A DNA stretch of 64,000 bases from contig JBMNPM010000002.1 in NCBI GenBank assembly GCA_050943595.1, forward strand, positions 1 to 64,000. Direction: 5' to 3'. The DNA is from JAXGXJ01 sp050943595. GTDB taxonomy: Bacteria; Actinomycetota; Thermoleophilia; RBG-16-64-13. The notes beneath the pieces are model-generated. The model searched no databases. It had not been told where the DNA came from and was given only the letters and a program-made list of their open reading frames with translations. This document shows, piece after piece, positions 15,372-24,126 of the stretch (its first letter is position 1; each line of letters starts with the position of its first letter). The position numbers and the translations under genes are program-made.

Positions 15372-16949
15372 CTACAGAGTGTAATTGAAGTACCGCCAGT
15401 CACTCCAGGGGCAGACACGTCCGTGAACCCTCGCGCGAACCCGCCAACGTCCCCGTTGCGCTCCAACGAAATGATGTTCATACGTGCAACCCGACATGGC
15501 CCTGGACACCAGCCAGTTTGTATTGACCTCCGCTGCCCACCTACCGGCTGCCCTAGCACCAAAGGCATCGATCTCGATATTGTAGGTCGCTCTGGGCGCT
15601 GGAACTGGATCCCACTGGAAAGTGGTAAGCCTTGGGTAGTGATCGAAGCAATCTCCGTTATACGGGTTGCGGAGTGTTGGCACGAATCCACTCCACCAGT
15701 TGAGGGTCGGATCCCCAAGCAAGGTAAGACCATAGAACCACTGCCGCATCCACAAGTCGTGACTGCTGCCCAGTGATCTCCACCAATCGACATAGGCATC
15801 GCCGATAACTCTGCCATTACCCATGGGGCCATAGAAGTTCTCAAAAAGCAACATGGATCCGGTCTTGGTGCTACCCACAGCAGCTAGACCATTACAGGTC
15901 GACCCACCGCGCTTGTCGAAGATGTACCAACCCGCCATGTAATCTTCCTGAGTAAACAGTGCATTGCTGCACGCGAACAGGTTGTAGAAGAAGGCGTTGG
16001 GTGGATTAACGTCACGCAAGTAGGTGCTGGGCACCCATTCGGATGCGGCACCCGGCACCGTGAACGAATGCCCGCCGGGCGACGAGTGGGCGCAAATCTG
16101 AGCCCAAGCCCTAAACTGCTGCACCTCGGCCTTGTAACGGTCGCCATCGGTCGTCAACGGGTCGGTGATGGTCTCCACATTGGCCGCTGGGAACATAGAG
16201 TCCAGCGCGCAATCGTCGAAGTGGGTCCAATCGTCGTCAACGTAAGCCAGTGCCCCGTTGGACGCACCGAGCAAACCCTTGCGATATAGATGGTTGCGTC
16301 GGAAGTAATCATTGAGCAGTTCGGAATCGTTACCGCCCGCCAGAGGCGTCCAGAGCCGCCCTACCCATATCTCCGGCTCAACGTCATCAGGATGCTCGCT
16401 GAATTTGCCGTCCCCGTCCGGATCTCTCCAAGTTCCGTTCAAGTCCATATAGTAAAGATCGCAGGGAAACTCAGCTGCCCCGTTGAAATCATCCGTCATC
16501 TCGAACCAGGCGACGGGCAACGAGCCAACCAGGAGAGCGCCCGCCATGGGCAATTGTCGCCTGAGGAAATTGCGCAAATCTACCGGACCGCCCCCTTTGA
16601 TCTTGTAGGCCACGGCGAAATACCCTTCATAGGCCAGATCCTGAATATAGAGATCAATCGAATCCTTCACTGACGGGTAGAGGTCGTAATTCACCAGCAC
16701 CAGCACCTTACCCTTGGGAAAGGCGCCGGCAGAATGCGTCTGAAGATGTTTTAAATCGGCGGAAAACTGTGGGCGAGTCTGCCCTTCGGCCACGAAGGCC
16801 GTGGGCGGAATCAACCTCCTAAACTGTGCATGAGTCTGAGGCGGTCGATTGTTCTTATCAATATATTCTAATGTACGTACCTTCTCATAATCGATCTTGA
16901 AGCTACGCAACCGATTGACTTGCTTGAGGTCAATTCTAGAAACCGGCAT
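15372..16949 (-). CDS. Gingipain-like (peptidase family C25) protein without signal peptide
   Basis: 525 residues. The layout follows C25 proteins: an alpha/beta domain with LVLVNYDLYPSVKDSIDLYI, the signature CDLYYMDLNG followed by a DxDxDG-type acidic loop (DPDGDGKF) and EIWVGRL. It then has a candidate catalytic His (H288 in CAHSSPGGHS) and Cys (C327 in LFACSNALF), and a late AYVDWW...LTLLGDPTLN block. Residues 425-525 look like one fibronectin-type beta domain (TTFQWDPVPAPRATYNIEID). Known gingipains are secreted, with pro-regions and sorting domains. This protein has neither signal peptide nor sorting signal, so it may act in the cytoplasm. Assignment to clan CD rests on motif order only. 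Confidence 0.65.
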   Translation of the reverse strand: MPVSRIDLKQVNRLRSFKIDYEKVRTLEYIDKNNRPPQTHAQFRRLIPPTAFVAEGQTRPQFSADLKHLQTHSAGAFPKGKVLVLVNYDLYPSVKDSIDLYIQDLAYEGYFAVAYKIKGGGPVDLRNFLRRQLPMAGALLVGSLPVAWFEMTDDFNGAAEFPCDLYYMDLNGTWRDPDGDGKFSEHPDDVEPEIWVGRLWTPLAGGNDSELLNDYFRRNHLYRKGLLGASNGALAYVDDDWTHFDDCALDSMFPAANVETITDPLTTDGDRYKAEVQQFRAWAQICAHSSPGGHSFTVPGAASEWVPSTYLRDVNPPNAFFYNLFACSNALFTQEDYMAGWYIFDKRGGSTCNGLAAVGSTKTGSMLLFENFYGPMGNGRVIGDAYVDWWRSLGSSHDLWMRQWFYGLTLLGDPTLNWWSGFVPTLRNPYNGDCFDHYPRLTTFQWDPVPAPRATYNIEIDAFGARAAGRWAAEVNTNWLVSRAMSGCTYEHHFVGAQRGRWRVRARVHGRVCPWSDWRYFNYTL

Positions 16950-17384
16950 ATCATTTTCCTTGTTTTCTTAAATCGTTGTTGTTCTCACTTATGTTTGCCA
17001 CATAAATCTGCATTGCGACAGCTTTCGTACATGCCCTCCTCTTACCCGTCACAGCCACAGACGCTGACAGTACAGAGCTTGTTGTGATGGTGATCCACAC
17101 TTCATTTATTGAAGGAAATCCAAGCTGCCTATGCTTATATTATCTACAGAATACAGATTTTTTATCAACTCAAGCATGCTGCTACACTCAAAGTGTATGA
17201 AACCCGTGCAGCAACGACGGCAGAATGCCGCTCCCCGCTTGGTGGCAGCCACCCGGAGATCAATCGGCTCGGCGACAATGCCGAAGCCGCCCCACAAAAC
17301 CGGGCTCGACCTCGCAGGCGCGCTCGATGACGTGCGAGTACCGCCCGGCAATCGACTTGAGACGCTCAGAGGCGATCGCGCAGG
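16950..17384. other. Intergenic stretch, AT-rich left half, no recognisable gene
   Basis: The first 250 bases are clearly more AT-rich than the flanks. The right half (17200-17384) is GC-rich and reads on the minus strand as short protein-like pieces without start or motif. It is probably eroded coding DNA and I cannot name it. A promoter for the C25-like gene is likely within 16950-17100 but I do not see a clean -35/-10 pair. Confidence 0.4.
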
Positions 17385-18365
17385 TCAACACAGCATCCGG
17401 CCGGATAAACGACCAGTACCACATATGTTTCCGTTGGACGGCGGCACGTCGCCAAGAGCGTGGCCAAGCTCTCGTTCGGCCTCCTCGTTTATCTGTCGAC
17501 CAATGTCCAGATAGCGCCGGTAATCGTCGTTCAGCGCCGCCAGGTGTTCGTTGAAGGCATCGTCGGCCTCGGAGATCCCAATTATGCTGCTGAGGTCCCG
17601 GCTCGCGCTCAGCACTCCCGCATAGCGCGTCCGGAACTGCGGATCCTCCTTCAACGTCTGCACAAACTGCATGGTGGCCGACCGCAACTGCTCGATGGCC
17701 TCCGGATCGCCTTGGAGCAGCTTCAGCACCTGTTGGCGCTGCACCTCAAGTTGGGCCTCCAGCAGAGCTTCGTCTTCCACCTGAGCAAATTGAAAGAAGG
17801 GGTGGTCGGCGGACGGTTCCGTCAGATCATCCAGATACTCAACCAGCTTGAGCCAGTGCCCCCTCTGTGACGCCGTCTCGATCTCCACATCGAAAAAGGG
17901 AGCATACATGAACGCCATCATTCGGCCGAAGCTGCCGGGGAAAATGCGCTGCACCGCCTCGGTCAGGCGAACGGATCGCTCCTCTCGCGAGAGCTCCACG
18001 ATGCGCCGCAGGCGCTTCATCTCATCGCGTAGCAGGGTTACGTCGTCCAGATCGTCCGCAAGCAGTCGGGCGAGGAGCAGCCTCCCTTGCTCAAGCTGCT
18101 CGATCTCGCCCTCAGTCCTTCGCAGCGCTTCTTGAAGTGCCTCACGCACAGGCACCTGTCCTGCGAGGAGCCGTTTGATCTCTACTATCGGCATATTGAG
18201 TAGGCGCATGATCTGGATAATCTCAAGACGAACCACGTCCTCCTGCCCGTACTTACGATATCCACTCTGGGGGTCAATCTGAGGCGAAACCAAGCCCTCG
18301 CTCTCATAGTACTTGACCGCCTTCTTCGTCAGGCCGGTGGCCTGCGCGACTTCCGAAATCTGCAT
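17385..18365 (-). CDS. MerR-family transcriptional regulator with large effector domain
   Basis: 326 residues, ATG 18365 with GGAGGG nine bases upstream. Residues 1-70 are the winged HTH of MerR proteins (QISEVAQATGLTKKAVKYYE, GLVSPQIDPQSGYRKYGQED), followed by a dimerisation coiled coil (about 75-135). The remaining 190 residues are helical and match no metal-site pattern; no Cys pair is present, which argues against mercury- or copper-type sensing. Multidrug or other organic ligands are more likely. Its own promoter has the stretched spacer typical of MerR control, and a DHA2 efflux pump is divergently placed. Confidence 0.88.
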   Translation of the reverse strand: MQISEVAQATGLTKKAVKYYESEGLVSPQIDPQSGYRKYGQEDVVRLEIIQIMRLLNMPIVEIKRLLAGQVPVREALQEALRRTEGEIEQLEQGRLLLARLLADDLDDVTLLRDEMKRLRRIVELSREERSVRLTEAVQRIFPGSFGRMMAFMYAPFFDVEIETASQRGHWLKLVEYLDDLTEPSADHPFFQFAQVEDEALLEAQLEVQRQQVLKLLQGDPEAIEQLRSATMQFVQTLKEDPQFRTRYAGVLSASRDLSSIIGISEADDAFNEHLAALNDDYRRYLDIGRQINEEAERELGHALGDVPPSNGNICGTGRLSGRMLC

Positions 18366-18419
18366 GGGGACAACCCTCCGTAACTCCAGGAGCTTCGTGA
18401 GCTCCGTGACCTCAACTCG

Positions 18420-18450
18420 ACCATACAGGTGCCCCTAAGGTGCATGTCAA
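18420..18450 (-). promoter_or_regulatory. MerR-type promoter/operator of the merR-like gene
   Basis: On the minus strand -35 TTGACA (18445-18450) and -10 TATGGT (18420-18425) are separated by 19 bases, two more than the sigma-70 optimum. The spacer carries a near-perfect 15-bp dyad (TGCcCCTaAGGtGCA, 12 of 15 positions symmetric). This is the classical MerR arrangement and implies autoregulation. Confidence 0.75.
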
Positions 18451-18899
18451 GGTGTTGCTCTCCGTGTTCGTCACGTTACTTTTAGGGCAAAAAACCCTGC
18501 GATTGGAAATGCGCGAAGTTGGTGTTGAACTAGGATTGAGCGATAGAACTCGTACACCACACATGACAGGACGTGACCCTTCGGCTGTTAGTCAATCTCC
18601 GTGGCTGAGTACCCGCGCGGCCAAAAACCTGTGCTCCGCATCTGCTCCCCCGCGAAGACTGTAAACTGCGCCCGCGCGAACGTCCGCCGATGTGCCATCT
18701 CCACGGAGGCCTGATGTAAGTCCGATGTGCCACCGGCGCCTCGCTGGGTGCTGCGACGCTCCACCGGCGATAACGCGCCTCAGCGCTTCCCGGCGGCAAC
18801 AGTCGACGCCTCATGCTTCAGTAGGTCGGCTGATAGAATCCGGCACGCATCCGTGTGTCTCATGCAAAGCCGACCCACTCGCCCCTAGGAGGCCTCTCA
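18451..18899. other. Intergenic stretch upstream of the efflux pump
   Basis: No frame here codes for a recognisable protein. The stretch should contain the promoter of the efflux pump, but I see no second copy of the MerR-type operator. AGGAGG at 18888-18893 is the pump's ribosome site. Confidence 0.4.
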
Positions 18900-20591
18900 A
18901 TGACCGACTACGCCGAAGCACCGGCGGCGGCAGTGCCGCTGGACGAGGAAACTGACGCAGGTCATCCCCGAAAATGGATAATTCTCGCAGTCGTTGATCT
19001 CGGCATGTTCATGGCGGTACTCGATACCACTATCGTCAACATTGCCGTCCCGGCGATACTGGCGGATCTCGAGACGACAATCAGCCACGTTTCTTGGGTG
19101 CTCAACGCCTACAATCTTGGCCTCGCGGTATTCTTCTTATCGTTCGGGCGGCTGGCTGATCGTTTCGGCCACCGGTTGATCTTCGCTCTTGGCGTCATCT
19201 TCTTTAGCCTGTTTTCGCTCGCCTGTGGACTGGCTCCAGGAATCGGCTGGCTGATCGCCTTCCGTGTCGGGCAATCTATCAGCGCAGCCGCCATGATCCC
19301 GGTATCGCTCATCATCCTCATGAGCGCCTTTCCCCGTAGGCAACACGGCATAGCAACCGCCCTGTGGGGGGTCATAATTTCGCTGGCAGCCGCAGTCGGA
19401 CCCAGTCTGGGTGGATTCCTCGTCGAGTACGCCTCGTGGCAGTGGATCTTCTTTGTGAACGTCCCCGTCGGCGCCCTGGCACTCATCGGCACCGCGATCG
19501 TTGTTCCGGAGTATCGGGCGCGCCTATCACAGGCGACCATGGACGTGGCGGGGATCGTCATCTCCGGCCTGGGCTTCTTTGCACTCACCCTGGGCCTCAT
19601 ACAAGGCAATTCGTGGGGATGGTCGTCAGGGCGCGTACTCGCGCTCATCATCAGCGCTTTGGTACTACTCACCATCTTCGCGTTGTGGGAGTGGCGATCA
19701 TCCTCGCCGATGCTCGACCTGCGCCTCTTCCGTATCCGCTCCTTCTCGGCCGCCAACGCAGCGATGTTCTTCGTCGGGGCGACTTTCGGAGGCGCCCTCT
19801 TCCTTATCGTCATCTTCCTTGTCAACGTACTCGGCTACCCAGAGCTGCAGGCAGCCGTAATCATCACCCCTATGCCCGTCACCGCGCTCGTGCTAGCGCC
19901 CATCTCGGGTAAGCTACTCGACCGTATCGGGCCTCGCCCCCTGGCCGTCTTCGGCGGCATATGCTTCGCTACCAGCCTGTTATTACTTTCGCAACTGGGC
20001 GGCACTACCACGCTTGGTCAGGTCATCTGGCGCCTACTCATCCTCGGAGCCGGCTTCGCCTTCTGCATGCCCACACTCACTGCAGCTGCAATGGGTTCTC
20101 TACCTTTGCAGTCGCGGGGGATCGGCTCGGGCGCGATCAACACAAGCAGACAGCTGGGTTTGGTCCTGGGGGTCGCCATAAGCGTGGCGGTCTTTGCCTC
20201 GACCGTGACCGGAGCCGTCAACGTGGCAACAAAGGAGGCGACGAGCTACGTGAACGCCCAGTCACAGATCCCGGCACCCGTCCGTCAACAGATCGTCACG
20301 TCCATTGAGAAAACCGCAGCCGCGAACAAGGGCACGGCCAAAGGACCATCGGGAGCGAGTAGCGTTCTCGGGGAACTACCTCCGGCACCTGCCGGCTCGA
20401 CCGAGCAGGAACAACAGAAAGAGCTGGGCACACACCTCTCGGCCCTCTTCAGGGATAACGTCGCCGACGCTTTCCATTGGCCGTTCCGGGCCTCGGCCAT
20501 ATGCGCCTTCTTGTCGATCCCATTCTCACTTCTCACAGGACGTAGGCTGGGTGAACATCGTGGGCAGGAGTCGGGAGCGAAGCACGGATAG
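18900..20591 (+). CDS. DHA2-family (14-TM) MFS drug efflux transporter
   Basis: The ATG at 18900 follows AGGAGG with 7-base spacing; a longer frame from 18855 has no such site. The protein is 563 residues. TM1 carries the DHA2 signature MAVLDTTIVNIAVPAI, followed by motif A (GRLADRFGHRL) and about 14 hydrophobic helices. The last helix is preceded by a long periplasmic loop (about 440-530, rich in Ala/Gln/Thr). EmrB/QacA-like pumps export lipophilic drugs by proton antiport. The neighbouring MerR regulator makes it a likely target. No EmrA-type adaptor is present, consistent with a Gram-positive envelope. Confidence 0.9.
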   Translation: MTDYAEAPAAAVPLDEETDAGHPRKWIILAVVDLGMFMAVLDTTIVNIAVPAILADLETTISHVSWVLNAYNLGLAVFFLSFGRLADRFGHRLIFALGVIFFSLFSLACGLAPGIGWLIAFRVGQSISAAAMIPVSLIILMSAFPRRQHGIATALWGVIISLAAAVGPSLGGFLVEYASWQWIFFVNVPVGALALIGTAIVVPEYRARLSQATMDVAGIVISGLGFFALTLGLIQGNSWGWSSGRVLALIISALVLLTIFALWEWRSSSPMLDLRLFRIRSFSAANAAMFFVGATFGGALFLIVIFLVNVLGYPELQAAVIITPMPVTALVLAPISGKLLDRIGPRPLAVFGGICFATSLLLLSQLGGTTTLGQVIWRLLILGAGFAFCMPTLTAAAMGSLPLQSRGIGSGAINTSRQLGLVLGVAISVAVFASTVTGAVNVATKEATSYVNAQSQIPAPVRQQIVTSIEKTAAANKGTAKGPSGASSVLGELPPAPAGSTEQEQQKELGTHLSALFRDNVADAFHWPFRASAICAFLSIPFSLLTGRRLGEHRGQESGAKHG

Positions 20592-20760
20592 TGAGATGTC
20601 AGCGGTACCGAGGCGTCTGGACGCTGAGGCACGTCAGTATATGGCTAAGAGCGGTGTGGATTGGCCATCATATAACCACTCGCGCTGACCATATCGACCC
20701 ACTCATAGACTTTATTTCTATTTTTAAATCATACGATAGCTCACCAGTTTTCCTTATTTT

Positions 20761-21732
20761 TTACGCACCGTACTGTTTTAAATGAACGTCCTTCATTTCT
20801 TCGGAGAAATGTATGGCATTTCCGATTTCTGAAGGCATACTATGATGTAAAACGGTATGGACTCTGATTACATCTACTCCTAGCATAGTGGCAATAGCCG
20901 TGAGAGCGGCAGAGCCTACATCACGGTTTCTATATCCATCTTCAGTTTCTGGGTCCACATTAAAACCGGCATTTTCTAGGATATTGACTATGAATCTTTT
21001 TCTGGAAACTCCCACAAAGGTACAGTAACCCATACCTCTTAGAATATGTAGATCTCTGACTAATAAAAGATTCTCCCTCTTTGTTAAGCCGAAGCCTATG
21101 CCCGGATCCAACATAATTCTTTCATCATCAACTCCACCCTCATGGGCAACTTTTATGCATCGTCTCATATAAAAAAGCATGGATTTTTGTATAGGTAAAC
21201 TGCTCATTCTTTCTATTTCTTCTTTGCCAAAGACTCCTTCTCCTCCGAAAGAAGGGAATATTTTTGATCCCGGATGATCAGGTCGAGCAATGATAGGATT
21301 GAACATCAAGATGGCTCCGGCTTTAGATTTACCAACAACCTTCGCCATATCAGGATCTCCTAAGAATCCCGTAATGTCATTGATAATATCTGCCCCAACC
21401 TCGATAGCCGCTTTAGCAACAGGAGCTTTCCAGGTATCAATAGAAAGTGGTACATCTGTGTGTTTTTTTAATTCAGTAATGACCGGTACAATTCGGTTGA
21501 TTTCCTCTTTAACTTCTACCGGCGTACTGCCTGGTCTGGTTGATTCACCCCCGATGTCCAACATTCCTGCCCCCTGTTCTACCAAATCCAGGGCATGAGA
21601 TATGGCTTTCTCTGCTGAATACCATTTTCCTCCATCGGAAAAAGAATCTGGTGTAACATTAACAATACCGCAAAGAATTGTTTTGTCAGCACTGACAATA
21701 GTCTTGTCATTGCACTTAAATATTTTGTGCAT
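20761..21732 (-). CDS. Divergent dihydropteroate synthase-like protein
   Basis: 323 residues, ATG with AAGGAG five bases upstream, ten bases after the permease stop. The pterin-binding TIM barrel is clear: IVNVTPDSFSDGG (N25), DIGGESTRPG, PLSIDTW, IINDITGF, MLDPGIGFG, VGVSRKRF and R290-V-H292. FolP makes dihydropteroate from pterin diphosphate and p-aminobenzoate. Two points are odd. The usual MHxxG after strand 5 is MFNPI (143-147), and it is followed by an insertion of about 30 residues containing SFGGEGVFGK. It could be a sulfonamide-tolerant FolP, or a pterin-binding protein with another substrate. It is also AT-rich and foreign-looking. Confidence 0.8.
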   Translation of the reverse strand: MHKIFKCNDKTIVSADKTILCGIVNVTPDSFSDGGKWYSAEKAISHALDLVEQGAGMLDIGGESTRPGSTPVEVKEEINRIVPVITELKKHTDVPLSIDTWKAPVAKAAIEVGADIINDITGFLGDPDMAKVVGKSKAGAILMFNPIIARPDHPGSKIFPSFGGEGVFGKEEIERMSSLPIQKSMLFYMRRCIKVAHEGGVDDERIMLDPGIGFGLTKRENLLLVRDLHILRGMGYCTFVGVSRKRFIVNILENAGFNVDPETEDGYRNRDVGSAALTAIATMLGVDVIRVHTVLHHSMPSEIGNAIHFSEEMKDVHLKQYGA

Positions 21733-21742
21733 TATAGCTCCT

Positions 21743-23122
21743 TCAATTTAATCCAATAAGATTCCACCATGGGATGTATAGCAAAATAACTAACAAGAAG
21801 CTGGCAAAAGTCATGACAGCCCCAGTCTTTAACATAAATCTACCCTCATAGTAATTCTTTCCCACCCCGATTAAAAGGGTTGCATGATGATGAGGAAATA
21901 GAAAATGTATGTTTACCATAATATAGACGATCAAAGTTATCATGTGTGGTTGAAATCCGTTTGAGACCGCTATAGGTATCAAAATTGGAAGCAACACGGA
22001 CATAGTTGCCACAGAGGATCCGATACACATATGAAGTAACATAGTTATTATAACAATTATTGGCAAATAAAATGCTGAGTCCCCGACCGGTATGAATTTT
22101 TCTAGATAGATAAAAATTACGTCAGTGATCCCTGCTTGACCTAAGACTTTACCAATGGAGAAAACTGCTGTCAAAAATAAAAGGAAGTGAATGCTGACAA
22201 TTTTAAAGTCTTTTTTCTTAAGCAAGCCTAGACCCATCATAACAAATAAACCTACCAGAGCCGGTATCCACGGAGCAATGTCATGCATGCTTTCTGTCAT
22301 CCAAAAAACAATGATGATAGCTATGGTTAAAATAGTCAAAATCTTTTTTCTTGTAGAAAGAGCTTCGTCAGTCTGCGCTTTTTCGACAATCATTCCGTTA
22401 TGGTAGCCTGCAAAATCCTTCGCAAATATGAATCGTGTTATCACTAATATTATGGCCGAGGTAACTATAGTCGGCACCACCATACATTTAGCCCAATTAC
22501 CGAAAGTCAACGCTTTCTGAGCTTCTGGAGTAGAAAAACTAATAGCGGCATGATTAAGAACAATATCTCCGCCGGGGAACATCATATAAGTCACTGTTAC
22601 TCCTAAAAAAGCATTGAAGATCAGTGCTTGTTTAGCTCGAACTTCTTCCTCATTCCCAGCTTTCAATATGACATTGTAGATTCCTCCAAGTATTAAAACC
22701 CTGGCGAAAGCTTGAGGTATTATGAAGATCAACACTACACCAAGGAGGTAAGGTAAAAGCATAGTGATAAAAGGTTTGCCTGAAGTCTTCCTCATGAGAT
22801 TTTCCACAGGACCATCAATGATTCCTGAATTCATCATGCCTACAGATAGAATCTGAGTTGTAATGATCAAAAGCATAGTATTTGACCAGGCAAAACTGGC
22901 AACCCCAAGGACAGGAGTGCTCCCAAAAACGATGAATACGGTTAAAAGATAGAGACTTGACCATGTCTTATGTACTGCATCTGTTGCCCAGAGAATGATG
23001 GTCATAACCAACGAGGAGAATAAAATGGATTGTTCTAGATTTAAATCTAGGGGGTTAATCAAAAAGATAAGGACGCCTGTTATAACAGCAGCTATAAATA
23101 ACTTAAGCTTGATTGTCTTAAT
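21743..23122 (-). CDS. SLC13/DASS-like permease, probably starting at ATT
   Basis: The conserved frame extends upstream of the TTG at 23062. GGAGG at 23130-23134 stands seven bases before an ATT codon at 23122, giving IKTIKLKLFIAAVITGVLIF in front of INPLDLNLEQ and completing the first membrane helix. About 12 helices follow, with re-entrant-type segments (GVTVTYMMFPGGDIVLNHAA, CIGSSVATMSVLLPILIPIA) as in ion-transporter-superfamily anion permeases. The substrate is unknown: a dicarboxylate, or a pterin/aminobenzoate-like anion given its downstream partner. It sits in the AT-rich island as the first gene of a two-gene operon. Confidence 0.75.
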   Translation of the reverse strand: MKTIKLKLFIAAVITGVLIFLINPLDLNLEQSILFSSLVMTIILWATDAVHKTWSSLYLLTVFIVFGSTPVLGVASFAWSNTMLLIITTQILSVGMMNSGIIDGPVENLMRKTSGKPFITMLLPYLLGVVLIFIIPQAFARVLILGGIYNVILKAGNEEEVRAKQALIFNAFLGVTVTYMMFPGGDIVLNHAAISFSTPEAQKALTFGNWAKCMVVPTIVTSAIILVITRFIFAKDFAGYHNGMIVEKAQTDEALSTRKKILTILTIAIIIVFWMTESMHDIAPWIPALVGLFVMMGLGLLKKKDFKIVSIHFLLFLTAVFSIGKVLGQAGITDVIFIYLEKFIPVGDSAFYLPIIVIITMLLHMCIGSSVATMSVLLPILIPIAVSNGFQPHMITLIVYIMVNIHFLFPHHHATLLIGVGKNYYEGRFMLKTGAVMTFASFLLVILLYIPWWNLIGLN

Positions 23123-23346
23123 CTTTATACCTCCAGAAACAGAAAAAGCACTGCAATCCAGGGCTTCAATAAGTCATTAAATAGTTAGCAGCAAGGTGCT
23201 GAGTAGCACTTTATGGTGTCTATCATCTCCTATACTATTGCACAACTATCCTGAATATATTGTTTTTCCTGTAGTGGAGTATAGTTGATCAAAGAGCTTT
23301 CTTGGGATTAGATGGAGTCTTCCATTGAGGATAAGAATTATCAAGG

Positions 23347-23400
23347 CTCAAAATAGAACGCAGCTATCAATACGAAAGGTCGTATCAATAACTGCGTTCT
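23347..23400 (-). terminator. Terminator downstream of the CAU tRNA
   Basis: AGAACGCAG/CTGCGTTCT (23355-23363 with 23392-23400) enclose a second stem ATACGA/TCGTAT with an AAGG-type loop. On the minus strand TATTTTGAG follows. It lies eight bases past the tRNA 3' end. Confidence 0.75.
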
Positions 23401-23407
23401 AGTTTAG

Positions 23408-23481
23408 TGGGCCCAGCAGGACTCGAACCTGCGACCGGCCGATTATGAGTCGGCAGCTCTAACCAACTGAGCTATGGGCCC
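23408..23481 (-). tRNA. tRNA with CAU anticodon (Ile2 or elongator Met)
   Basis: Acceptor GGGCCCA pairs with TGGGCCC, the D arm is AGCTCAGTTGGTTAGAGC, and the anticodon loop is CTCATAA in stem GCCGA/TCGGC. The T arm is GCAGGTTCGAGTCCTGC and the discriminator is A. CCA is not encoded. The GGGCCC acceptor and general form resemble the tRNA-Ile2 that needs lysidine at C34, but elongator tRNA-Met cannot be excluded. It is not an initiator: the first acceptor pair is G-C and the anticodon stem lacks three G-C pairs. Its 5' ten bases are shared with the end of metW. Confidence 0.88.
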
Positions 23482-24126
23482 ACGGGCGTACTATTGTAGC
23501 GCACCGCCTGTGCTGCGGGGGCCATGGATTCGAGCACGAAGACTCCGTTGGCGGCCCGCAAATTGGGCCAAAATCGCACCTGCCCCCTCTCCCCCACATA
23601 GAACTCGTGGACGATGCTGATATCGTGCTCACGGGCGAAGATGCGAAAGTCCTTGATGGTGAGTGAGTGCACGTTGGGCGTGTCGTACCATTCATAAGGG
23701 AGCGACTTGGTCACCGGAGCACGACCGGTAGTCAGCAATTGCAGACGGGCCTTCCAGTGACCGAAGTTGGGAACACTCGCCACCACGCGCCGGCCCACGC
23801 GCAGAGCCTCCATCAGCACCTTCACCGTCTCACGTGTCTCCTGCAGGGTCTGGCTGAGAAGCACATAGTCGAAGCTGTCGTCGGGGTAGTGGGAGAGTCC
23901 TTCGTTGAAGTCACCGTGATAGACCGTCAGCCCCTTCGCTGCAGCATCGCACACCTTCTCCTCAACGATCTCGATGCCGGTACCCCGCACATCCTTCCGA
24001 TCGACCAGCATCTTGAGCAGAGTCCCTCGTCCGCAGCCCAGATCGAGGACTCGAGATCCCTGAGGCACTTCATCCACGATGAGCAGGTGATCCCAGCGCT
24101 CACCCCCGGCCGTTTTCGCGACACGA

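Larger units (their letters stand above)
20690..23400. mobile_element. AT-rich two-gene island, probably horizontally acquired
   Basis: Base composition changes sharply from GC-rich to AT-rich at about 20690 and back at the tRNA gene at 23408. Codon use in the two genes inside favours A/T third positions, unlike all neighbours. The island ends within about ten bases of the 3' end of a tRNA gene, a common integration site. I looked for a copy of the tRNA 3' end near 20690 and did not find one, and no integrase is present. Acquisition is therefore inferred from composition only. Confidence 0.6.

Noticed and set aside
20600..20760. Attachment-site copy of the tRNA 3' end at the left edge of the AT-rich island
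   Set aside because: Searched for GGTTCGAGTCCTGC-like sequence and found none; integration at the tRNA is not supported beyond proximity.
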